From: AC-69 sp035701505
GTDB taxonomy: Bacteria; Actinomycetota; UBA4738; HRBIN12
Length of the DNA: 8,775 bases
Assembly (NCBI GenBank): GCA_035701505.1
Contig: DASSSA010000028.1
Coordinates: forward strand, 1-8,775
Direction: 5' to 3'
Below, piece by piece: positions 1-5,728 of this stretch. The first letter of the stretch is position 1. Every line of letters starts with the position of its first letter. The translations under genes were made by a program, and so were the position numbers. The notes below the pieces were generated by a model that saw nothing but the letters and a program-made list of their open reading frames with translations, was not told the DNA's origin and made no database searches.

Positions 1-90
1 GCTTCCATGCAGAGCCTCTTACCCGTCTGGCCGTTCCGTCCTTCCTCCGGGGCCGACCCAAAGGGGTCAAGACCGCTGGGAGGGGCGGAT

Positions 91-108
91 GGGGAGGAAT
101 CGTGGAGT
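91..108 (+). repeat. Dispersed 18-bp motif, left copy
   Basis: GGGGAGGAATCGTGGAGT differs at one position from 5808-5825. It lies in a stretch (1-231) where no gene is seen. Confidence 0.7.
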
Positions 109-231
109 GTGAGACCCGATTCTCGAGTAATGGCTTGCGGGCGCTTGCGACGTTCCTTCGGCATGCTCCATCGGGGTCGTCTATGGGTGAGCACGGTTTG
201 ACCGCCGCCGCGCCGAGGGTGCATCCGCATA

Positions 232-630
232 ATGAATTTCGGCCGGATGAGGGCTGCAAGCCGCCAGATAGGGGCAGTGCTGGCACTGGCCGTTGCGGTT
301 GGGCTCACGGCTTCTCCCGGCTGCACAGCGAGGCACCGTGCTCCGCTCGTACCGGAGCCCGTCGGGGCCCCAGTCTCCGTCGTCTCGCGTGGGGCGTCCA
401 ACCGTGACATGTATGGCGCCGCGGACTTACGGCCTACCCGCTTTGGGCCGTTCGGCCCTGGATTGTCCTTGGGGGCGGAGCAGAGTCTCTGGTATCCGGT
501 GCAGGGCCGGACGTGCCGAGCCCCCAGCGCCGGCGCGGGAGGAGATGGCGATGACGACCATCCTCGTGACAGCCGCTGTGGTGGCCTGCTGCGCTCTGTG
601 CGCCTACGGGATCAGCAGGGTGGTTCGTAG
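232..630 (+). CDS. Possible short exported protein, unrecognised
   Basis: No family is recognised. The reading frame opens with a signal-peptide-like N-terminus: basic residues (MNFGRMRAASRQ), a hydrophobic run (IGAVLALAVAVGLTA, about residues 13-27) and SPGC, a poor lipobox with Cys31. After about residue 60 the sequence is Pro/Gly/Arg-rich and looks non-coding, and the last 27 codons overlap the better-supported 551-661 frame. An alternative start is ATG at 247. No good Shine-Dalgarno precedes either start. The signal-like part may be real, with the rest a decayed or frameshifted tail, or the whole frame may be spurious. It could belong to the same transcription unit as 551-661 and 742-1224. 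Confidence 0.25.
   Translation: MNFGRMRAASRQIGAVLALAVAVGLTASPGCTARHRAPLVPEPVGAPVSVVSRGASNRDMYGAADLRPTRFGPFGPGLSLGAEQSLWYPVQGRTCRAPSAGAGGDGDDDHPRDSRCGGLLRSVRLRDQQGGS
445..458. promoter_or_regulatory. DosR/DevR-box-like palindrome
   Basis: GGGCCG-TT-CGGCCC is a perfect 6-base inverted repeat around TT. It fits the mycobacterial DosR core GGGRCNTTNGNCCC at every fixed position except the R (here C). It lies about 90 bases before the 551 start and about 285 before the 742 start, where an activator site for this transcription unit could sit. It could equally be an unrelated GC-rich hairpin, and no DosR-like regulator is encoded in the window. Confidence 0.25.
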
Positions 631-661
631 ATCGAGGGAGCGGCGGACTCAGCGCGCATAG
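551..661 (+). CDS. Small single-span membrane peptide (36 aa)
   Basis: This is an unrecognised tiny protein. GGAGGAG at 538-544 is a near-perfect Shine-Dalgarno, 8 bases (counted from GGAGG) before the ATG at 551. The ATG at 545 is in frame but too close to the ribosome site. The peptide begins MTTILVTAAVVACCALCAYG: residues 4-21 form one hydrophobic helix containing three Cys (13, 14, 17). The tail SRVVRRSRERRTQRA is strongly basic, so the positive-inside rule predicts N-out, C-in topology. It ends 80 bases before the His-rich membrane protein at 742 on the same strand, so the two may be co-transcribed. A role as an accessory subunit of that protein is possible but unproven. Confidence 0.5.
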   Translation: MTTILVTAAVVACCALCAYGISRVVRRSRERRTQRA

Positions 662-728
662 GCATACCCGGAACTCGGCACCACGCCGGGTTCGTCCGCC
701 GAGTCGGCATCGCGGCGGGCACGAAACC

Positions 729-735
729 AGGAGGT
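729..735 (+). promoter_or_regulatory. Strong Shine-Dalgarno deciding the 742 start
   Basis: AGGAGGT lies 6 bases before ATG 742. This is an ideal anti-Shine-Dalgarno match and fixes the start at 742 rather than at the in-frame Met11 or Met17, so the His-rich N-terminus is translated. Confidence 0.75.
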
Positions 736-741
736 AGCCCG

Positions 742-1224
742 ATGTCCCACACACATGTCGCTCATGTTTCGATGTCTCATCGCCATCCTATGCAGCTGAC
801 GAGCGAGGGCCACGGATCCGCCGAGGTTCATCGCAAGCACCACCTGTCGCACTTCTGGAAGCACTACCTGCAGATGGCCGCGGTGATGGGCGCGGGGATG
901 TTCGTCGCGGGAGCCATCTTGACATTCGTCGTGGGCCTCAAGTCGTGGGACGAGGTGACCATCCAGTACCCGAACCAGGCCCTGCTGGCGATGGTGGCCG
1001 GGATGAGCATCCCGATGGTGGCCTGGATGCTGTTCCGGGGGATGGGGTGGAGGAACTCCTACGAGATGGCCTTGGCCATGGTCCTCCCGGTGATCCCATT
1101 CCTGTGCCTCGTCTGGTTCGGCATCACCAAGAGCGCGTGGTGCGGGCCGTACTGCGTCTCGACGTTCGTAGCGATGTACGCGCTCATGCGATACCGCCGG
1201 AGCGAGTACTCCATGCAGATGTAG
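742..1224 (+). CDS. His-rich four-span membrane protein, uncharacterised
   Basis: The 160-residue protein has a soluble, histidine-rich N-terminus (11 His in residues 3-41: His 3, 5, 8, 13, 15, 24, 30, 33, 34, 37, 41), with clusters such as RKHHLSHFWKHYLQM. Four hydrophobic segments follow at about 45-66, 80-98, 107-127 and 133-149, several rich in Met (MAAVMGAGMF, MVAGMSIPMVAWM). A basic patch (RYRRSEY) precedes the MQM end. His plus Met richness suggests binding of a soft metal such as copper, but no catalytic motif is visible. The HFWKHYLQM-AAVMGAGM layout recalls short actinobacterial membrane proteins that databases often label flagellar FliP-like. I do not see real FliP features and would not use that name. 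The start is fixed by AGGAGGT at 729-735. The stop is TAG at 1222-1224. Confidence 0.85.
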   Translation: MSHTHVAHVSMSHRHPMQLTSEGHGSAEVHRKHHLSHFWKHYLQMAAVMGAGMFVAGAILTFVVGLKSWDEVTIQYPNQALLAMVAGMSIPMVAWMLFRGMGWRNSYEMALAMVLPVIPFLCLVWFGITKSAWCGPYCVSTFVAMYALMRYRRSEYSMQM

Positions 1225-1258
1225 TGGAGGCCGCGGGGCGAGGAGGGATCGGGGAGCC

Positions 1259-1275
1259 ACTCCACGATTTTCCCC
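1259..1275 (-). repeat. Dispersed motif, inverted copy
   Basis: Read on the minus strand this is GGGGAAAATCGTGGAGT, sharing GGGGA and AATCGTGGAGT with the copies at 91 and 5808. Two preceding C bases (CCGGGGA) are also shared with the 5808 copy. It lies 35 bases past the stop of the His-rich membrane gene. Confidence 0.65.
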
Positions 1276-1568
1276 GGGCCACAGAAGTCATGAGTTGAGC
1301 CGCCACAAGCCCAACCTTGACCCCGGGGGTTTGCCGCTCCGCTCTCGCGGCCGTTGGCGCCATGAAGGTCGAGCCCGTCACTTGCCTCCGCCCTTGCGGT
1401 AGCCCTCGCGTCGAACCTTCGCGTGACGTGCTCTGAGCGAGAGCACATGCCCATCTACCTGCGGACATTTCTTCGACTTCTGTCCAGTTGGGTTTGCACT
1501 ACCCAAAGTCCCAGATCAGCGGGAATTCACCGCTTGGCTGAAGAGCTGTTCAGATTGACAAAAGGCCG

Positions 1569-1590
1569 ATGGGTCCCGTATGGGTCCCGT
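1569..1590. repeat. Perfect 11-bp tandem duplication
   Basis: ATGGGTCCCGT occurs twice head to tail (1569-1579 and 1580-1590). Its core TGGGTCCCG resembles the TGGTCCCG core of the tandem repeats at 5627-5654. Confidence 0.85.
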
Positions 1591-1642
1591 CGCGGACACG
1601 AGCCCGTCACGCTCGCCTCGGTGAGCGAACCCACCACCGCCG

Positions 1643-1810
1643 TTACAACATGAACGGCAGCAGCGCCGGGTCCTGCTCGCGAATCTCGCCGTCGTTGACC
1701 CCATCGACCTCCATGTGCCGAACAAGGATCCGCCGGGTCCAGGGGTCGAGCGGTGCTTCGGCTGGCGGCAGAGACTTGGCCATCTGGTCATTGTGCGCAG
1801 CGGTCTGCAT
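1643..1810 (-). CDS. Small hypothetical protein (55 aa)
   Basis: No family is recognised. Reading from ATG at 1810 to TAA at 1643 gives a 55-residue peptide beginning MQTAAHNDQMAKSLPPAEAP and ending REQDPALLPFML. The middle, WTRRILVRHMEVDGVNDG, looks like ordinary folded or helical protein. Third codon positions are mostly G or C, and residue composition is balanced rather than the Arg/Pro/Gly pattern seen in antisense frames of GC-rich DNA. It follows the winged-helix gene by 85 bases on the same strand and could be the last gene of that unit. No Shine-Dalgarno is visible; Met10 (1783) is an alternative start. It is either a real short gene or the surviving end of a larger one, because the frame stays open for at least 21 codons upstream without a start. 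Confidence 0.45.
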   Translation of the reverse strand: MQTAAHNDQMAKSLPPAEAPLDPWTRRILVRHMEVDGVNDGEIREQDPALLPFML

Positions 1811-1895
1811 GGTCCAGCGGGTGAGCGGTCTCCGGTCGGCAACACGCCGTGCAATGGGCGCGGCGCAGCGGGAGCCCGCGAGACGACCGTGACCG

Positions 1896-3002
1896 CTACG
1901 TCGTCGCGGCGCGGGCCCGAACCTCGATCCGGACGTCGGGGTTGGGCGTCAGGAACGCAGCGAGCCGCGCGGCCTCTTCGCGGACCTCGGCACGCTCCTC
2001 GCGCGAGAGGCGGCGGAACGGCTCGATGCGGAGGGTCGCGTCCTGCTTCGTCTCGACGAGGCGCCACCGCGCGGCCCCCGTCCCGTCCACGAGCACAGAG
2101 CCCCACCCGACATCGGTCCACCGCGGGATGCCGTCGGGCACGATCCTGGTCCGGTCCTTGTGGCCGATCACAACGTTGTCGTACTCGGGGAGGAAGCGGA
2201 CCGGCGCCGGAAGGTCCGGGTCGGGGAGCGGCGCGCGAAGGTCGTCGAAGAGCTCGCGGCCGTCCTCGTCGCGGACGATGCGGAGCCGAGGCCGAAGCCG
2301 CTCGAAGACCTCGCCCAGGCCGGGGACGTTCGACCAGTATTGGGCGTCGGCGGGCGTCGCGGGCCCGAACGCCGCGAGGTACCGCAGCACGAGCGTCTCG
2401 ACGTCGGCCGCAGGATCCGGCAACGCGCCGAGCCACGCCTCCATCGTCGTGAACGCCGAGCGGCCGCTCCGTCGCCAGAGCCCGCGGGGCGTCACCTGCA
2501 AGGTGGGCAGGGCGTACATCGCGTAGCCGAGCGAGTCGGCGTCGGCGTCCGGCCAACGAGTCGCGATCTCCTTCACGAGCTCGGCCCGGGTGCGCGGACG
2601 CTCCTCGAGCCACCCGCGGAGCGCCGCGAAGAGCTCGTCCATGTCCACGCTGCCGACGGCCTTCCGCAGCGGACTTGAGCCGTAGATCACCCCGTCGATC
2701 CCAGGCTGGACCAGCGCGCGGAGGCCGATCGCGTCGCGAGCTGTAACCAGGTGCAGCGTGCCGCGGAGCAGGGTCATCCGGACGGCCCGGCGCTCCTCGA
2801 GCGCGTCGGACAGCGTCTCGGCGCGGAACAGCTCGACCCGCGACCAGAGCGCCACGTATGGGTCGCGCGGCACCTGCGACTGGAGCGCGACGAGCCGTTC
2901 CACGGCCTTGAGCGCCGGCAGGCGGCGACGTCGCAGGAGCAGCTGGCGCTCGAGCAGGGCTCGATTCAGTCCGCGCTTCGTCAGGACGCGAGGCGAGGCC
3001 AC
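1896..3002 (-). CDS. Winged-helix DNA-binding domain protein (HTH_42, AlkZ/YcaQ superfamily)
   Basis: The 368-residue protein matches the HTH_42 (PF06224) pattern along its length. It has an N-terminal LTKRGLNRALLERQLLL, ALQSQVPRDPYVALWSR at 39-55, VRMTLLRGTLHLV at 74-86, a winged-helix-like region near 205-230 (LRYLAAFGPATPADAQYW), LPEYDNVVIGHKDR at 271-284 and GSVLVDGTGAARWRL at 301-315. The family includes the DNA glycosylases AlkZ and YcaQ, which use a Q-x-Q or Q-x-D catalytic motif. The equivalent here is QSQ at 41-43. Most chromosomal members have no tested function, so glycosylase activity is only a possibility. The start is GTG at 3002, the first start in the frame, and it places the conserved N-terminus correctly. 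No ribosome site is visible, and it lies 4 bases after the stop of the preceding small frame. GC at third positions is very high, above that of the genes at 3672-5586. Confidence 0.9.
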   Translation of the reverse strand: MASPRVLTKRGLNRALLERQLLLRRRRLPALKAVERLVALQSQVPRDPYVALWSRVELFRAETLSDALEERRAVRMTLLRGTLHLVTARDAIGLRALVQPGIDGVIYGSSPLRKAVGSVDMDELFAALRGWLEERPRTRAELVKEIATRWPDADADSLGYAMYALPTLQVTPRGLWRRSGRSAFTTMEAWLGALPDPAADVETLVLRYLAAFGPATPADAQYWSNVPGLGEVFERLRPRLRIVRDEDGRELFDDLRAPLPDPDLPAPVRFLPEYDNVVIGHKDRTRIVPDGIPRWTDVGWGSVLVDGTGAARWRLVETKQDATLRIEPFRRLSREERAEVREEAARLAAFLTPNPDVRIEVRARAATT

Positions 3003-3006
3003 GCGG

Positions 3007-3180
3007 TCACGATACGTGTGCCGACACGCCGGGCGGCAGGTGCGGCCGTCCGACGCCCGCCCGACGGGGTTCGAACCACTGGCCGCCGATGTCGACCATC
3101 GAGCCGTGCCGCTCGCCGGAGCAGGCGACCGCCACGACGAGGATCAACATCAGGCCGAGCGGTGGTGGCCTCGTTCCCAC
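3007..3180 (-). CDS. Possible small lipoprotein (57 aa)
   Basis: This is an unrecognised short frame. From GTG at 3180 the peptide starts MGTRPPPLGLMLILVVAVAC: one Arg, a hydrophobic core and VAVAC, which fits the Gram-positive lipoprotein cleavage pattern with Cys20 lipidated. The mature part would be only 37 residues (SGERHGSMVDIGGQWFEP and a Gly/Pro-rich tail). A start at ATG 3150 would remove the basic n-region. The TGA at 3007-3009 is 4 bases before the GTG of the winged-helix gene, so the two could be translationally coupled. No Shine-Dalgarno is seen. The signal sequence is the main support, and chance hydrophobicity in GC-rich DNA cannot be excluded. Confidence 0.3.
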   Translation of the reverse strand: MGTRPPPLGLMLILVVAVACSGERHGSMVDIGGQWFEPRRAGVGRPHLPPGVSAHVS

Positions 3181-3193
3181 GGTCGACTGGAGG

Positions 3194-3361
3194 CTATCCG
3201 CTCGCCGGTTCGGCCGCCAGGTCGCTGAGAGCCCGCGCGTACTCACTTCCTGAGAATGCCCTCCTGGTCTGCGTCTGGTCTGCGTCGATTTCGACGGTGC
3301 GGGCTCCAGGGGTGCCGGGCTCATCTCCTCGGAACCAAACGGCCATCGCGTGAACGACCAT
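3194..3361 (-). CDS. Possible small hypothetical protein (55 aa)
   Basis: No family is recognised. From ATG 3361 (or ATG 3346, five residues later) to TAG at 3194 the peptide begins MVVHAMAVWFRGDEPGTPGA and ends SDLAAEPASG. Composition is balanced and acidic, and codon use is GC-rich at third positions. The same frame upstream of 3361 remains open but looks less protein-like. It ends 13 bases before the possible lipoprotein at 3180, which in turn ends 4 bases before the winged-helix gene, an operon-like stacking on the minus strand. No ribosome site is visible. It may be a genuine small gene, a remnant, or chance. Confidence 0.25.
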   Translation of the reverse strand: MVVHAMAVWFRGDEPGTPGARTVEIDADQTQTRRAFSGSEYARALSDLAAEPASG

Positions 3362-3671
3362 CTCGTGCCGTGCGTGGGGACACGCGGCGCCGACGAACCG
3401 AACCGCGAGGCTCCTTGACTGGTTCAGCCCACGGTCAGAGAATCGTAGGCAGTCGTCGACTGCGGAGGAGTCGATGCGTATGGCTTGGCCCTGATGACTC
3501 CCTGACGTAATTGCGAGGGCTCGGTCTCCGCCTAGGAACCGAGCCTTTGCCTTCCCCCGCGTCAAGCGATGTCCCCAAGCCGGAACCGGGGCCCGAATCC
3601 GCGCGGCGGGCTGTGCCCTTCACCCATTCTTTGGCGAGGATCGATGGACTACGCAGCGCGCGCCCGCGTCC
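3362..3671. other. Gene-poor intergenic region
   Basis: No convincing gene is present. On the plus strand it holds a small stem-loop (GCAGTC-gtc-GACTGC, 3449-3463), a Shine-Dalgarno-like GGAGGAG (3464-3470) before a six-codon frame (3474-3494, MRMAWP), and the terminator-like hairpin at 3518-3545. On the minus strand it is the 3' flank of the PD40 gene. Confidence 0.55.
3518..3548 (+). terminator. Terminator-like hairpin
   Basis: GGCTCGGT (3518-3525) and ACCGAGCC (3538-3545) form a perfect 8-bp stem around a 12-base loop. TTTGCCTT follows on the plus strand. The T-run is short. On the minus strand the stem lies about 125 bases past the stop of the PD40 gene but is followed by CTCGCAATT, so it would be a weaker terminator in that direction. 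Confidence 0.4.
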
Positions 3672-4616
3672 TCAGGTGAGCTGCCTGACGCCCGAACTAT
3701 CGGCATCGGCGATGAAGATCCGGGTTCCCTCGGGAGTGTCTCGGTAGAACGTCAATCTCGTACCGTCGGGCGACCACGACGGCTGGGTCCCCTGGGTAAC
3801 GCACGCCGCGTCCGAACCGTCTCGCCTCATCACGCAGATGTGAGGCACGTCGTTCCGATGGCTGGTGAAGGCGATCTTCGATCCGTCCGGTGACCACGCA
3901 GGATCCGCATCGTGCACCGGATCGTCGGTGAGCCTCGTGACGCGTCCGCTCTCTACGTCGATGAGGTATACGTCCGAGTCACCCGACCGGTTCGACGCGA
4001 ACGCCACCGTCATCCCGTCCGGCGACCACGACGCTTCGATCTCGAGGCTGGGGGACTCGTCACCGAGGAGCCCGAGGAATTCGCCTGATGGCGAGAGCAG
4101 ACACAGATCCGACTCCTCGTAGGAAGGCCGTCCGCATGAGTACACGATCACGTCGCCGTCGGGCGACCATGAAGGGAACGTCGCCCACCCGTCGCGAACG
4201 TCAGAGATCGGCTGGCTCTTACCTCCAGCGGAGGAAACCAGGTGAAGTTGGGCGAACCCGTTCGGCGATGTCTCAAACAGAACGTGGGTGCCGTCCATCG
4301 AGAACACGGGATCGAGATCGTAGTCCGAAACATCGGCCAGGCGGCGGCTGTCTCCGCTTCGCACGTTGACCACGTACAGGTCAGAATCCCCTTCAGTCTC
4401 CCGAACGAAGACGATGTCTTTCCCATCCGGTGAGAACCGAGGCGTCGTGTCGTCGAACACCGATGGCGGCGTCGCCTGTTCAGGAGCTGCGGAGATCAGA
4501 ACACACGCCGCAGCCAGCATGCTCATCACAGCGGCCGGTAGAGTGAAACCCAGGATCTGTGGAAGTATCGGACGGTGCTCCTTCGCATTTCGTCCGCCCC
4601 ACCCGAAGATGATCAC
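3672..4616 (-). CDS. Exported PD40 / TolB-like six-repeat beta-propeller
   Basis: The 314-residue protein has six WD40-like PD40 repeats and little else. The repeat signatures are FSPDGKDIVF (SPDG 62-65), FSMDGTHVLF (106-109), WSPDGDVIVY (151-154), WSPDGMTVAF (198-201), WSPDGSKIAF (242-245) and WSPDGTRLTF (282-285). Each is followed by a strand such as DLYVVNV or DVYLIDV. The last repeat closes neatly at RQLT, so a complete six-blade propeller is likely. It lacks the N-terminal domain of true TolB. The GTG start at 4616 is chosen because GGAGGT lies exactly 6 bases before it. An ATG at 4646 adds 10 residues but has no ribosome site. The N-terminus has basic residues, a hydrophobic stretch (16-38) and LAAAC with Cys38, fitting a lipoprotein or Sec signal. 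The likely role is extracytoplasmic binding or sensing; the ligand is unknown. Confidence 0.88.
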   Translation of the reverse strand: MIIFGWGGRNAKEHRPILPQILGFTLPAAVMSMLAAACVLISAAPEQATPPSVFDDTTPRFSPDGKDIVFVRETEGDSDLYVVNVRSGDSRRLADVSDYDLDPVFSMDGTHVLFETSPNGFAQLHLVSSAGGKSQPISDVRDGWATFPSWSPDGDVIVYSCGRPSYEESDLCLLSPSGEFLGLLGDESPSLEIEASWSPDGMTVAFASNRSGDSDVYLIDVESGRVTRLTDDPVHDADPAWSPDGSKIAFTSHRNDVPHICVMRRDGSDAACVTQGTQPSWSPDGTRLTFYRDTPEGTRIFIADADSSGVRQLT

Positions 4617-4622
4617 GTCGAG

Positions 4623-4628
4623 ACCTCC
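4623..4628 (-). promoter_or_regulatory. Shine-Dalgarno deciding the PD40 start
   Basis: On the minus strand GGAGGT is followed by the 6-base spacer CTCGAC and GTG at 4616. This is the best ribosome site on this strand in the window and argues against the upstream ATG at 4646. Confidence 0.7.
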
Positions 4629-4723
4629 ACGTTGTTGGTCTTCCATGGGTGTCGACAAGCACAGAGCCGCCCTTAAGACCGGGAGAGGGTCGTGGTCATC
4701 CCTGATCGCCCCTGTTTGAGCGC

Positions 4724-4981
4724 CTAAATCACATCCAGGGCCGAGAAGCGGTCCGCTTCCAGGTCGTTGAGAAGCCAATGAATGTGCGGGCATCCGGCTG
4801 ACCGCTGGCCGCACAACGTGAACCATCGATGTCGCTTCCCGCCTGACCGACATCGTAGAAGTGATGGGTAAGTATCCACGCCTTCGGAACTGGGCTGGAA
4901 TGTCCGGTTGCCCAGGTAGAGCTTCCCGATACCGCTTCTCCTGAGCCTCTCGTCTAATCCCTTCCAATCTTTTGGTTTGGG
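4724..4981 (-). other. Protein-like open frame without a good start; possible frameshifted extension
   Basis: Between an in-frame TGA (4982-4984) and TAG (4724-4726) on the minus strand runs an 85-codon open frame with natural-looking composition. It includes DERLRRSGIGKLYLGNRTF early and WLLNDLEADRFSALDVI at its end. The middle carries Cys and His in a zinc-ribbon-like spread (LLRCRSGGK, FTLCGQ, SAGCPHIHW). There is no ATG. The only GTG with reasonable length is at 4879 (51 aa), and GAAGG there is too close to serve as a ribosome site. The frame begins where the membrane-protein gene ends (stop at 4954) and overlaps its last codons. It may be the real C-terminus of that gene after a frameshift, a separate small gene, or chance. 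Confidence 0.3.
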
Positions 4982-5586
4982 TCACCGCTGCGGGGCGAAC
5001 TGGGGTTCGACTGCCCGGGCCAAAAGGTATGTACAACGAGCGAGACAACAAGAACGAAGCCAAAGACCACCGGGACACCAATGATGGGAAGGAAAGTGCG
5101 CCCTACGCTGCTTCGAACCGGTCTTCCGGATTCAAACCGTATGACCACGAGGCCCAAGCGAGCACTTCCTGGGATCGTGAAAGGCGCCGCTAGCGCCCCC
5201 AGTGATCGTAGAGAAATTCGGCTCATCTTCCGGGTTATCGCTGTTGCTGCGACCAACAGGATCGCTGACAGGCCGAGCCACCACATGACTGCTTGGGGTG
5301 CGCAGTTGTCGATGTAGCAGTTCAGATCCCTCCCGAGCCACGACATGAGCGACACCCAGCCGGCCGCCGCCAGCCCAACCGCCAGATACAAGCTCCAGCC
5401 CGGTTTCACGGGAGATCCAAGTAGGAGTAGTAGGAACTCGATGCGACGAACCCCAGCGCGCCCGAGCAGGTCCTGCTCCTGCGGGGGCAGGCGCAGCTCG
5501 GAGACGAGGAACGGGACGATGCGAGGCTCGGTCACGGGTGCGATCGGGTCCACGATAGCTCGGCCCTTATGCCCGGCGAATCTCAC
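4954..5586 (-). CDS. Multi-span membrane protein, unrecognised
   Basis: No family is recognised. From GTG 5586 the protein has about 210 residues. A soluble N-terminal part (VTEPRIVPFLVSELRLPPQE and a following AGVRRIEFLLLL) is followed by hydrophobic segments at about residues 64-82 (WSLYLAVGLAAAGWVSLMSW), 98-116 (AVMWWLGLSAILLVAATAI), possibly 130-149, and 165-188 (FLPIIGVPVVFGFVLVVSLVV). The tail is polar (PGQSNPSSPRSGDPNQ). Cys90 and Cys95 in the loop between the first two spans could form an external disulphide. The start is uncertain: GTG 5553 is equally possible, and the frame continues to a TTG at 5712 through repetitive sequence that looks non-coding. Third-position GC falls toward the C-terminus. 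The same-strand PD40 gene starts 337 bases downstream, so co-transcription is possible but not compelling. Confidence 0.65.
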   Translation of the reverse strand: MRFAGHKGRAIVDPIAPVTEPRIVPFLVSELRLPPQEQDLLGRAGVRRIEFLLLLLGSPVKPGWSLYLAVGLAAAGWVSLMSWLGRDLNCYIDNCAPQAVMWWLGLSAILLVAATAITRKMSRISLRSLGALAAPFTIPGSARLGLVVIRFESGRPVRSSVGRTFLPIIGVPVVFGFVLVVSLVVHTFWPGQSNPSSPRSGDPNQKIGRD

Positions 5587-5626
5587 CCAGTTCCGCGAGA
5601 AGTGGTCCCTCTGAGGAACAGAATCG

Positions 5627-5654
5627 TCCCGCGGTGGTCCCGCGTGGTCCCGCG
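5627..5654. repeat. 10-bp tandem direct repeat, about 2.8 units
   Basis: TGGTCCCGCG occurs at 5635-5644 and 5645-5654, preceded by a partial unit TCCCGCG at 5627-5633. It lies about 75 bases left of the tRNA-like sequence. Short direct repeats in this position are typical of arm-type binding sites for tyrosine integrases, but no integrase is present here to confirm it. Confidence 0.8.
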
Positions 5655-5728
5655 AAAGGCCGGAAACGTCGCGTAGCGAGGCGGTGCTGAAGAGACGAAA
5701 CGCGCTGGTCAAAGCCCCAATTCGAGCC

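Larger units (their letters stand above)
1225..1642. other. Gene-free stretch between convergent units
   Basis: There is no convincing coding frame on either strand. It holds an inverted copy of the GGGGA-AATCGTGGAGT motif (1259-1275) just after the His-rich gene. GGGGA (1251-1255) and TCCCC (1271-1275) could pair around that motif. A perfect 11-base tandem duplication lies at 1569-1590. Composition is lower in GC around 1480-1570 than in the flanking genes. The His-rich gene (+) and the minus-strand winged-helix unit converge here, but no hairpin followed by a T-run was found. Confidence 0.6.

Noticed and set aside
102..140. Translation resembling the WSVRPDSR-type pattern seen antisense to tRNA genes
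   Set aside because: The minus strand lacks a paired T-stem and a recognisable anticodon arm, so a tRNA or clear tRNA remnant cannot be supported.
198..233. TTGACC and CATAAT as a promoter before the 232 frame
   Set aside because: The spacer is 24 bases, too long for a sigma-70 promoter, and the -10 would overlap the start codon.
742..1224. Naming the His-rich membrane protein FliP
   Set aside because: It is shorter than FliP, lacks its conserved C-terminal region, and no flagellar genes are nearby.
1224..1265. GTGGAG...CTCCAC as a terminator for the His-rich gene
   Set aside because: Only six pairs around a 30-base loop. The pairing is explained by the dispersed AATCGTGGAGT motif.
1516..2613. 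A 365-codon open frame on the minus strand overlapping the HTH_42 gene
   Set aside because: Its translation is an Arg/Ala/Pro-rich shadow of the HTH_42 frame, which has clear family motifs. Such frames are expected in very GC-rich genes.
1715..2678. Long plus-strand open frames opposite the HTH_42 gene
   Set aside because: Low-complexity Arg/Pro/Ser-rich translations with no motif; antisense shadows.
3068..3077. GGTTCGAACC, a tRNA T-loop look-alike
   Set aside because: The flanking bases do not form a 5-bp T-stem on either strand, and no acceptor or anticodon arm is present.
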